A DNA stretch of 64,000 nt from Pictodentalium vernedei (lineage: Eukaryota > Mollusca > Scaphopoda > Dentaliida > Dentaliidae): NCBI GenBank assembly GCA_031216915.1, contig CM062297.1, positions 179,824,350-179,888,349 on the forward strand, written 5' to 3'. The notes below the pieces were generated by a model, which saw nothing but the letters and a program-made list of their open reading frames with translations, had not been told where the DNA came from and searched no databases. The translations under genes were made by a program, and so were the position numbers. Every line of letters begins with the position of its first letter. Within the stretch, counting starts at the first letter, position 1. This document shows, one piece after another, positions 28,801 through 41,843 of the stretch.

Positions 28801-31800
28801 CATGGACTGGTCACTTTCCACAGGTGGGCAATATTTCCACAGATGCAATAATATTAGATTCCAAACTCTAATGATAGGAATACTCATAAAAAAATTTAAT
28901 TAATGAAGCATTAATTACAGTTTTGCTGCTGGTGATTTTTATTACCTGGTAAATGCATGCGTGGACATCACAGGCCACATGTGGATTGCGACTAATCCAC
29001 GGTGACTGTACTGTACAGTCTTATAAAAAAGTACATGAAACAAGCTTTTAATTGAAGATAGAATATATTTTCATGTTTGTAATGCACTAAAAATACAATT
29101 TCTACTATTCATTCCAATGAGGATCCATAAGCTGAGTTTAAATGCCTCTGGCTGATCTTGGCTATTACATTACTTTGGATAAAGAGATGATACAGATGAG
29201 AGTTACTTTACGCTTTTATAGTGCAAAGGGTTAGTTTCTGAGTTAATAATGAAAATTGTTTACAAGCAGAAAGTGTGACTAACCCTGTGCAATACACAGG
29301 GTTAGTCACACTTTCTGGTTATAAAAAATTGATAACAACCATATCACATACTATATGAAAATGTACACTCACTAATGCTCTGCATGTACAGGATTAGCCA
29401 CATTATTGGGATGATCTTATTATGCCCCCAACCTCCAAAAGGAGGCTACGGGGGGAGTATCCAGTAAAGCCCTCTGTCCATCTGTCCATGTCTGTCTGTC
29501 CATATAAACGTTTTGCATTTTAATTTCAAAGCCATCACTTGGATTTGGATCTCCTTTGGTATGCTGATAGACCTGCATGGGGAACAGATATGCACAAGGA
29601 ATGGGTTCCATCTAATAATTTTCCCCAGAGTTATGTCCCTTTTTTTGACTCCGAAAATTTTTCTGTTTTCACTTTTTCCACTTAGAAAATTTTTCTGTCC
29701 CACAATACCTTCAAGGTTACTTCGAACTTGCATACAGGTTGGGGGCAGTGGCCCTTGCTTTGTGTTGCTCTTGTTTATAACCAGAAAGAAAAGAAAAAAG
29801 TGACTAACCCAGTGCATTGTACAGAGTTAGTCGGTAAGCTAATGTACACTGGCTGACTATAGGCAATCTGCAGGATAAGATGATAGGCTGCCATGTCACA
29901 CACTACAGGAAAATATACACTGACTGAGGCTGTAAAAATGCACAGGGTTAGTTGTTTACATGTTACATAGGGTGCAGGATTCAAGGAACTAATAGAAATG
30001 TTTATACTGGATTGTGGGCAATTTTTGATGTGAATTCCAAAAATGAAAACATATTCTATGTTCAGTTAATAGCTTGCTATAATTACTAATAAGATCGAAT
30101 TGATAGAGAAGTCTTCAGTCCTGAAGACAATGTCCCAGCTGAAAAAATTATTTGGGGGAGGGGAAGGAGGTCCCATCCCTCCCCTATCCTTCTTTATACT
30201 TGTACTTCTAGCCTGTGACTGGAATACTAGAAACTGATAATTAGGATCTGTTGCAAAGAGGTTTCATTGCAAAAAATTTTAAGTACAGTGGAACCCTGTT
30301 AATTGAATAGCCACTTTGCCACTGAAAATTATTCAATTAACAGGAATATTCAATTAACAGGGATTGTGTGACTTTCCTGTATTCTAGAGATAAACTTAGC
30401 CTTTATTCTATTATATCTTGTTTGGCAGAGCTCCGTGAGCTCTGTCAAACAAGATATGATAGATTAAATGCCTGTGTTGGATTTACTGATGCCAAATTGG
30501 CCTATAAACAAAGAAAAACTGGGAAGAATCAGGGTAATTTCCAGACAGGTTGCAAGATTTTTTATTCAATTAACAGGAGTTTCCTCTATAACTTGTATTC
30601 AATCAGTGTTGGGAAATTATATTCAATTAACAGGGTTATTCAGTTAAGAGATATCCAATTAAGTGGGCTCCACTGTATTTCCTCTGTTTGTTGTACTCTT
30701 TGTGTTTATCCCAACTGTTCAGAGATATGAGGTCCAGACTCTATCAGATACTTTCAACTCGGTATTTCCAGCACAATAGCTAAATGTGTTACAATTAGGC
30801 TATAGAACAAAAAACGTTCTTGTTTCTCGAGCACCTCCCTCGTCATTGAAAATCAGCTTCATCACTCTTTTTTTTTACCTGGAAATTGTTCTTATGGTAC
30901 TAGTTTCTACATGGAGGACTATAAATTTAACCAAATATATCTTGTTTGACAGACCTCACAGATATATAAACTGCAAACCTGGTGCATGGATAAAAATCCG
31001 ATAAAAGGTATAATTAGAGGACCAAAATACATCTATTACTCCTTTGATAAACTACCCTTTACTACCAATTTTTGGTTCCATATCTCCAAAAATTGTTGGA
31101 ATGCATAAGCAATAAATTTTAGGTAGAGAGAGAGAGAGAGAGAGGCACATTTATTTAATGCTCAGGCATCAATTCACGCTGAAAAATTAAGTCATATTCC
31201 CCTGTCGGTCGGCAAAACGAAATATCAAAATGATATTTAGAAATCGATATTTCATCGTAGGTTCGGATGACGAATCACATGTACTTTTAACGAGTCAGCA
31301 CATCAGTAATGAATTCCAGAGTCCCAAATACAAACGAATTCGAATAATTGATAGTGACAGTGACTAAATCAATTCATTAAATCAGCGGTTTCAAAGTTTG
31401 ACTTTCTCATTCACCTTCCAGCGAAAAGCCGAAATCACTTTCAAATTTCTTCAGTTCAACTTCACACGTCTTCAGTGCATTGAGTTCAAAAAAAATAAAA
31501 TGACGTGTCTTGTTATTGAAAATAAGAAAGTGGTGTTTTTTGTTATTGTTCTATTTCTTCGAAACACATTGCGATTATTTCAATTCGCCAGCCTTGGTAA
31601 ATCGTAAAGTTAGGGGAGAAATAAGACGGGACTACTTTTTGTGCGGATATTCACACATTCCAATGGTTGGAGTTTGGTTGTTGTAATTTTTGTATGGACG
31701 CCGGTTCGGCACATAAATTTTGTGCCTTAATGGCAAATAAAGGCCACAAATTGGAGAGTTTGTAGTCGTAGAGCATTAAATAAAAAGAAAATTCACGAAA

Positions 31801-33936
31801 ATTTGATGAATACCGAAAATATCTCGTTCGCGGCTACAAGAAATATGAGGATCTTCACTCGCGACTGCGTCGCTCGTGAAGATCCTCATATTTCTTTGTA
31901 GCCACTCACGAGATATTTTCGGTATTCATCAAATTTTCGTGAATATCCTCTATTTATTTATCAAATTTGGGAGGATTCTTGAAAAATGGTACTCATTATT
32001 TTAATATTAGAAGGGGTTTCCACCAAAGTCTTGGCTACCTCTATAGGCAGCCAAGACTTTACTAAAATCCACTGTTAAACTACATTAGTGGAAGATTGTT
32101 AGCGCCAAAATATATGTATAAACAAGTTTCAATGTCATTTTTGCTCTGAAAACAGATGAGGGAGGGAGGCTTCTTTTTTTCTTCTCAGTGCTGTGAATTT
32201 ATTTTTAATTCTTATATTTGTAAGTCTTTTAGCCTGTTGTACACTCATATAGCTCTTTCAAAACTGACCATTTCACAAGACTGTGAAGTTGCTAAGATCA
32301 AGTCAGACATATTAAAAATTCTATTGTTTCTCAGGCAATTTTCTCTCAATTTCAAGATGATGGGGGGGGGGGGGGGTATTTTTTTAAATGTTTGTTAATC
32401 CCCAAACAGTCCTGAAAATAGTTGGAATTAAAAATTTAACTACTCACACTATTATATGGAAAATAAAAAGTTTCAGCAGTGATAATTTCTCATAGTTGCA
32501 GTTGCATATTTAACCAACTGTATCTTGTTTGACAGAGCTCAGCGATAAATAGACATTCAGATTCTAATATTGTTTTTTTTTTAAATATATTTGATTTGAT
32601 TTTTTTATAAGAAACAAAAACAGTGGATTTGCTGGACTTCTACACATTCGATGAGTTGAAGAAAACCATCAAGGTATCACAGCATGGTCCAGATGTCACA
32701 GAAGTTATCTTTCGAACATTATTGAAGTTTATGAAGAATCCAGCAATGGTATGTCTTAATTGAATTTATTACTACTTTTTTAATAATTCTTGTAGGACAG
32801 AAAAAAAATTCAAAATATTACTTTTTTTTTATTGTGCAAAAGGAATGGTCAAGATTCACTCCCCTGCCAACATAGTTTCCTTTCTGCACCAATCACCTAG
32901 CAAAAGTATTGTGAACCAAATACACCACTTGGTTACCAGCAGCCCCTAAAAAGGGGCTGCTAGGGGCAAGTGGTGTACATGGTTCAGTATAGTTTTGCTA
33001 AATGGTTGGTGCAGAAAGAAAACTTTCTCAGCAGGGGGTCAAACTCTAGTCATTCCTTATACAATATAATAGGAAGCCTTTTTTGAATTAGTTGCACTCG
33101 AAAGCTTTGAAAAAGTACATTCTCACTGATTTCCAGTGAAATTCCATATGGAGCATCAGTTGTTGTAATCTGCTGTACTTGACTTTTCTTAATGCCTTAT
33201 GTTTGCTTATTTTGATCTATCAGGGTTTAATGACACTTTCAACAGCCTGGGTCACAGCATGTCGGAAAGTTTTATGGGTGGAGGAAGCCGGAATTCCTAG
33301 ATAGAATCACCAAACAGCAATGAGAATCTGTCAGACTCTCCAGCTTATTAACTCCACACAAGCAGAAATAGCCAAGGTTGAAGTCAAGTGCTTCATCTTT
33401 GTGCAGTCTGCCTCAGTACTCTGATCCACTGTCCTCCACATTTTCAATCAGTATTAAGTATCTTGCCCAAGGACACATTATAGTTACCACTAGTCAGGAT
33501 TCAAAATTGTTTTTAACCCTTTACCCAAGGTAACGGCCAAAACTGACTAGCGCTATTCACAAAAATCATCCATTTTTCATTATTTTTTTCACTTTTTGTC
33601 TCAAAAACATAGCTTATGACCCCTCATTGGAATGGTGCAATGAGCTTATTCCAATGAGGGGTCATAAGCTATTTTTTTAACCCAAAAAAGAAAAAAATTA
33701 GTTATTCAAGAATTTTATTTGCAAGTGTCATCTGCCTTTCATGTTAGGTAAAGGGTTTAGCAGTTGTCGTTTTCTAGGGTAAATGATTAAAAGACAGCTT
33801 TGGTAATAAAAGTGCACTTTGACATTTGGGCAAAGTGTGTTTTACAATCTGCTTCATCTGCAGGTGTCAAGCATGGTAAGCATGAGATAATTTAGGCCAT
33901 AAACAATGAAATATTAGTCTTGACTTGTCGAGAAGG

Positions 33937-33996
<60 letters not shown>

Positions 33997-36900
33997 TTGG
34001 GATTTAATGACGCTTTTGACAGCCAGGGTCACCTCATGTTGGACAGTTTTATGGGTGGAGGAAGCCGGAGTAGCAGAAGAGAACCACTGCGGTGACTAAT
34101 ATCAGACTCTTCAATGTACCAACTCCACACAAGCAGGGTTAGCATTTGTTAAAGGCGTGTGCACCATCGACATGCAGTATGCCTTAGTACATGCCCCTAT
34201 GTGAGCAAATGGGATGAAGTGCCTTTCCCAAGGACACAATGCAGTTGCCCATGGTGGGGATCGAATTATACACCTTTCGGTTTGAAATTCAGTGCCATAA
34301 CCACTAAGCCACCACACTCCCATCTAGAGGAAGATAAAAAAATTCTAAGGAACTGTCTATGGTTATGGTCATTAGTAGAATTTCAAACTGTGATACATAT
34401 AGAATATACCCATAATAACTTGGTGTACCAAATGTTCACCACAAGTGGTGAACTTTTGGTACACCAAGCTACTTTGGGTATATTTTTTTTATACCATGAT
34501 CATCAGATTATTAAGAGTCGCTATTATTTTTTCTCGATTTTACTCAGCAGGAGCCGTAAATACGTGCGAATCTGTTTTTGTTTACATGAGCATTGGTGGA
34601 CAGTACTTCCGCTGTCAATTTTATCACCAAAACGAAAAAAAAAAAAAAAATGGTCCTTTTTCATTTTATTAATAACACAATAACATACTATTTCGAGTTA
34701 TGGATGCTTTATTAACATGAGACAATGCATGTTTGTTATTTTTTGGTGTCTTATGGGGTAAACTCATTTAAAAACGTAATAAATAATTGCCACTTTCATT
34801 TCACTCTTCGAGAGGCAATGTGCAATAAATTTAGACAAGTTTGCATTCAGGTCAATGTCACCAAAGGTCAGCTTGGATGTAGTTCCACTGTAGGTGTAAA
34901 ATTTAACTATTGAAATCCCATTGCTGATGTGTTCACCACGGTTGGTGTGTAAAGCAAAACATTATGTCATTGGCTTTTCATATATTGTAGAATAGGTAAT
35001 CGTGGTTTAAACTCATATTTCACACTTTAGGTTCTAACTTTTGTTATTTTTTATATTAAAGGCCAAAAATGTAGCAAGTATGGAATCCCTTGAAAAACTG
35101 TGTAGTAACTTGGAGTTTTTCCAGAGCATTTTTGTTATTCCAAAAACAAGTAAACTCACTTCAGAAGAATTACAAGACACATTTTGCAACAGAAATATCA
35201 ACATCACTGTACTTATGGAGGAAATGAAGCAGCATCCTATTGCTAAAGCTATAGCCAGTTACTTCGAAAAGGTACGTAAAGAAAAAATTGCTCTCAACTT
35301 ACTAATTTTGAAATTCAGTGGGGGGGGGGAGGGGGGGGGGGGCATTCTCCCTTAAATTATAACAATGCAAAGTCATGCAAACAAATTTTGACAACCAAGA
35401 AAAATTTAGCGCTCTAGCAGGTAATGGTAATGGTAATAAAGAAATATCAAATACATTTGTGCTCAGTTATACGGTGGAACCCTGTTAATTGAATAGCCTC
35501 TTTGCCAATGAAATTTTTTCAACTAACAGGACTATTCAATTAACAGGGACTGTGTCACTTTCCTGTATTCTAGAGATAAACTTAGCATTTATTCTATTAT
35601 ATCTTGTTTGGCAGAGCTCCATGAGATGAAATGTCTGCATTGGATGTACTGAGGCCAAATAGGTCTATAAACAAAGGAAAGCTGGGGAGAGTCAGCGTAA
35701 TTTCTCAACAGGTTACAAGATTTTTTATTCAATTAACAGGACTTTACTCTATAATCTATATTCTATTAACAGGTCAAATTTGTACTGGAGGTATGGTAAA
35801 TGGTTTTGTGTTTCAAAATAATATTTAATTAACAGGGTTATTCAGTTAAGAGATATCCAATTGAGTGGGCTTCACTTTATATGTATATGTAATTTTTGTG
35901 ATCACATGCACATAATTCTGTCGATAACAAATTCTGATTTTACTTTCACCCAGAGAAATAATTTTCCGTAATTTACTGGGCAGTGTAACAGGCAAACCAG
36001 GGGCCAATACTATAAAACTTTTCATTAACTTCCAGGTATAACTTTCCAGCACTTTGCAGCACACCTAGATTGGGGCTTTTGGCACAGCCATTTAATAAAT
36101 TTTAAGCACTTTTGGGTAATTTATGTGGTCCCTGAGTGGTTAGCTCTTTACTTAATGTAAAAACCCAAACTGACAAACACTATTTAAAAAAATCACCACT
36201 CAAATGTTATTTATAGCTGAGACAGGTAGCTCTATATGTCGCAATGTCAGATGGTCTGTTAGACCATTGGTCTGCCAGTCAGTCTGTGACCAACAAGTTT
36301 TTAAACTCAATAAAAACTTTTAAATTAAAATACTTGGTGAAATGATATTACATTAGGTATTCAAGTGTATCTTATTGATGTCTAATCCCCATGTTCAATG
36401 CAAATATTGTTCAAAGTATTTTTGTCAAGAGTTATTACCCTTTATGGACTCGGAATTACAGTAAAACCTGTCTTGAGAGACCACTGTCTTGAGAGACCAC
36501 CTGTCTTGAGAGACCACATCTACCAGGCACCGATTGGTTTTACTCTATAATGGACCTGCTATGGGAGACCACCTGTCTTGAGAGACCACCTGTCTTGAGA
36601 GACCACTGTGACCTGGTACCAACTTGTATTTTTATGCCATTATAGACCTGTCTTGAGAGACCACCCCTTTGAAGACTGAAACCATGACAAAAACGTTTTA
36701 CCTGTTCTGGAATTGGAAAATCCATTGTGGTTATACTAATATAATTAAAAGTATTAAAAGCTCTTAATTGGGTTTTAATTGCTAACTCATTACAGACTGA
36801 GATGTTTTTATAAGACCCCTGTGAAAAGATTAGGATTATTGCTGAATAAACAATTTCATACATACCTGAAATGTGACAGATAGGAATAAAAATAAATTTG

Positions 36901-39900
36901 TGTTGAAAATCTTTTTGTAACAAATTGAAATGGACTGTTATAAAAATTATAAAAATAAATTAGTGTTGAAAATCTTCAATGAAGATTTTCAACACTAATT
37001 TATTTTTCTAATTTTTTTTTCAAAGATACCATGTGCCCATTGGCACTATCCAATAAATTGCAACAAAGAAATTAAATTAGTGTTGAAAATCTTCAATGAA
37101 GATTTTCAACACTAATTTATTTTTCTAATTTTTATAACAGTCCATTTCAATTTGTTACAAAAACTTCATAAAAAAGAACAACTACAAAGTAATTACAAAA
37201 ATCCATTCTTCTCCATTTCTTAATTTTGTGATTGGTTATTCACCGACTTGAGAAACCTGAAACCTGTTATGAGAGACCACCTGTCTTGAGAGACCACTTT
37301 TGTGTGGCCCAAAGGGCGGTCTCTCAAGACAGGTTCTACTGTATTTTACCATCCATCACAGTTACATGCAAACTCACAATTTTTCCATTTTTTTGTCTAA
37401 AAAAACCTAGTTTATGACACCTAATTGGAATGAGCTCATTGAGCTTGTTCCATTGAGGGGTCATAAGCAATGTTATTGAGCAGAAAAAATGAAAATGTTT
37501 ACTTAGGCCTAAAAAAAAGTTAAAATCTGTTTCTCAGGCTCTCCCACTTCGTCATTTTGGCTGCCACATGCTCTCTATTTATAACGAATGCAAACTTAAA
37601 AATATAAAAATTAAATGGTTTATGTCAGATATTTTACCAAAGTTAATAAAATGATAAATTTGTCCCTTGAGGACAACAAGGCTTTGCAATGCTTTAGCTT
37701 TGCAAAGCCTTCTTGCTCTCGCGGGATGAAATATGCCCCTGCCCCCCCTCCCCTGCCCCCCTCCCACTTCGTCAGGCTCTCCCACTTCGTCATTTTGGCT
37801 GCCACATGCTCTCTATTTATAACAAATGCAAACTTAAAAATATAAAAATTAAATGGTTTATGTCAGATATTTTACCAAAGTTAATAAAATGATAAATTTG
37901 TCCCTTGAGGATAACAAGGCTTTGCAATTCTTTAGCTTTGCAAAGCCTTCTTGCTCTCAAGGGATGAAATATGCCCCTGCCCCACCCCCCACCCCTGAAC
38001 CACCCCCCCACCCCTACCCCCTGCTATTCTGTAGATTATGAGACCTAAAACATAAAACAAACCAAGAATATGAACTTTTGATAGCAAAGAAATAATAACA
38101 GAAATAAAAACCTGCCCGCCCACATGCAATTTTACAAAAAAAGTACTTTGCGGGGCCTTATTCAAGAACTGTTTTTTTCAAGTGTCGTCTGCTATTCATG
38201 GTGAATAAAGATTTTAGGGTAATTTGTATTTGTAAATCAGCCTGTAGAATGCATATCATTTCAGACGATGAATGGTACCGATCTCAATGTTACTGCTGAC
38301 TACTTAAGTGCCTTTGAAGAAAACAATAAAATGTCAGCTTTGATCACTGATATTATCAAATCAGAGATGAAAATTAAATTTGGCAACATGAGCATGAACC
38401 TAGAACAAGATTCCAGTATGTATATGGAGAAATGGAACAGTTTTGTTAGTGAGCTGAAGACAGAATTCTACCGTGTGAATGACACAGTTGAAAGGTAGGC
38501 CTTTGGATTCTAATTGTAAACAGTTTTTGCATTTCAAGTTGTGTAAAATGCCACAGTGTTTGCATGTTATTCTCTCTGTTTGAGAAAAATATGTTTATAT
38601 ACAATTATTTTGGTACAATGTATTGGAGAGTGCCAACTGGCACTCTCCAATAAATTGTAACAAAATAATCATGTGTGTAAAATCTTGTTAAACTTAGGCC
38701 CTCCTTTTGGTAGAATGGTATTTAAAAAAAATACTCATGTTACAATTACCTGTGAAAAATAATTCTTCTCTCTATCAGTCTCTGTGGTTACAGCATTGGA
38801 CTTCAAACCAAAAGGTCCATGGTTCAATCTCCACCAACTGCATTGTGACTGTGGGTAAGGCACTTAATCCTGATTGCCCATGTGGGGGCACAGTGGTGCT
38901 GTGTACAGAGGCAGACTGCACGTTGATTGTGCACTTGTCTTCAACCAATGCTGACCCTGCTTGTGTGGGGTTAGTATGTTTGTGAGTCTGAGAGTTGCTT
39001 GCTTCTACTTGGTGGTTTCCTCTGGCTACTCAGGCTTCCTCCATCCATAAAACTGTGTGACCCAGGGTGACCCTGGCTGTCAAAGGTGTTGTTAAACCCC
39101 AGTAATATTAATAATAATATCAGTTAAAAAAAGCATGTTTGAATCGGTCAGTATTTGTTTCCTGCATTTTGACTAATGAGTAAATTAACCATCAAGTTAG
39201 ATGAAGATGAATCTACTGCAAGTAAATTTTTCAAAGTTTGGAAAAACTGTAACAGGCTATACAGTAGGGCCTATAGTACATTCAATGTGAACTAGTTGTA
39301 GTCCATGCTTGGGCAGTGATTCGTTGACCAGGTATTAAAAATCATCAGCAGCAAAATATTAATTAATGAAGCACCAGGTTGCAGCCAGTGCTTCATTAAT
39401 TAAATTTTTGATGATTATTCCTATAATTAGTATTTGGAATCAAATATTATTGCGTCCATGGAAATATTGCTCACCCATTGAAAGTGACCAGTCCACAGCA
39501 GCCGTACTGTATATAAACTGTCAAGGAATAGAAGGTGTGATCTTGTGAATGAGGTCAGTTATTTTGTCATGACACATAATGTCATGGTTCCATGATTGTT
39601 TTGCATTTTCTTTGAAGCAATTGGGCAGAGTTTTTTCTATATTTGGAAAAACTTTTATTTCCATTTGCATTACCTTTTGATGTATACTCTCCCAAAAAAG
39701 AAAGTGTGCATGCTAAAAAATAACACTAAAAAAAGATATATATCATTTTCATTCATGGAAATTTTATTCAGTCACAGATGAATCAATTTGTGATCAACAC
39801 GAGAAATTTCATTACGCTACGATGAATACTCTTGGTGCCATGGAGAGTCAAAGACACTAAGGGTCAAACACAAAAGTCACACACTCAATATCTGGTATGA

Positions 39901-41808
39901 CCTCCGTCTGCATCGACTACTGCTGTGCATCTACGCCTCATGGAAGCGAACAAGTTAGCATAGAAGTGTTGTGGGATGTTGTTCCATATTCTGATAAGGT
40001 GTCTTTGGAGTTCCACAAGCGTTGATGGTGCATGGGGAAGCCGGCGTAGCTGACGTTTCATTTCGTCCCATACGAGCTCAATGGGTGAGATATCGGGCGA
40101 ATTTGCGGGCCAGGGAAGAACATCCACTTGTTGTTGCTGCAAATACTGTTGAACAACACGAGCTGCGTGGGGTCGGGCATTGTCCTGCTGTAGAATGACG
40201 CCGGGGCCGTGACGTAATGTCAAAATCGGACGAATTGCAGGTCTTCGAGGACGTAAGCTGTATTCTCTCAGCCGGTTGATTACTGTTTGAGGATGTATCC
40301 GTCTCAGGTTAGGGATGTTCCTGGCTGTCGTCGTTGCCGTTTGTTGCCGGTTCCGGAGATGGACGACACGGATATACCGATCTTGTGCAGGGGTGGTAAC
40401 TCGGGGTCTCCCGGAGCGGGGTCGGTCTCGAACGTCATCATGTTGTACATGTCGATGGACTAGCCTGTCTACAGTGTTACGGTGGTGGTTCAAATGCTGG
40501 CAACCTCTCTGTGTGTTCTGCCAGCTCAAATCATACCCAGGGCAAGGAGACGTTGATTCATTGTCAATCTTGGCATGCTAATGTGGAGTCGTTTTAACAG
40601 CAGCGCAAGTTTGAATGTGAACGATAGGAAGGCCTTACTTTAGTGTTTAAATACCCAATGATTCACACTGCTGCATGAATTTTCAGACTCTCCACGTGCA
40701 AAACATGCCTTTTCACAAACGTGCAGCACGTCATTTAACGTTAATGCAATTTTAACGGGGAAAGCTGTTTTTGTGTTCAATATAACTTATTCATGAACAG
40801 GTTAACACTCTTTACACCTACGAAATTATTTTTTTGGAGTTTGATCAATTTCTGCAATGCACACTTTCTTTTTTGGGCGAGTATATTATGAGTAAGTGTG
40901 ATCAGTTTATTGAATCAGTATGCATTCTGATCAACACAAATCAACAACAAACCGAAGCAATGCTGAGGCTACATTATATAATTATAGACTTTTGGGGTGG
41001 TGAATATGATGTGATATGAATCTAAAAAACTTAAATTGACCGAGGCACTAGCCGAGGTTAATATAAGTTTTTAAGTTCATATCACTTTATATTTACCACC
41101 ACTAAAGTCCATAACTGTTTTATTATCATCTGCAGAATAATATAAAAATAAACAATGTTATAGATATTATGTCGAATGAAATAGAACTAGAGAGGGGATT
41201 TCCAAAAGCTATATTTCGAAAGTTGATATTCACTGGATAACCGATGTACGTGGATTTTTGAGTACCAGTCATGTGTATAAGATCCAGCCAATAGAAATGT
41301 GGTTATTTATAAAGTATATAATAAAGAAAAATGAGGACTGGAGAGTTTACAATAGATTAACTCTTAATCCTCTTGATATTTTCAAGATATTTTTTGTTGG
41401 ATTTAGTCATGGCTGCTGTGAAGCAGCCATGACTAAATTTAATCAAAAATTAATCTAAATTTAACTCAAGAAATCATTGGTGAAAACACCTATCCAATTT
41501 ACAGCAGAAAAATTTGTAAATGTGCCACAAGCCATGTTGTGTCCTTGGGCAAGGCACTTTATCCCGGTTGTCTACATGGGGGCATGATGATGCCGTGCAC
41601 TAAAGCATTCTGCATGTCGATGGTGCACATGTCTTCAACTGCTTTAACCCTGCTTGAGCAGAGCTTGAACAGAGTTAGAATGTTGAGGAGCTGACAGTTG
41701 CTCATTGATGCTCGGTGGTTCTCTCTGGGTACTCTGGCTTCCTCCACCCATAAAACTGTCATGGTCACGATTAGCCATTGTGCATACGTATGCGACCTTA
41801 AACACCAA

Positions 41809-41843
<35 letters not shown>

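Noticed and set aside
34159..34683. 174-codon plus-strand ORF
   Set aside because: It runs antisense through a SINE, then through a hairpin and a poly-A tract.
36540..36923. 127-codon minus-strand ORF
   Set aside because: It lies wholly within the repeats and interior of the pogo-type MITE and shows no protein family signature.
37535..38041. Collagen- or proline-rich peptide ORFs over C-rich stretches
   Set aside because: They come from C-runs in the P9 tandem repeat.
40315..40581. 88-codon plus-strand ORF
   Set aside because: Shadow of the Tc1 transposase on the other strand.
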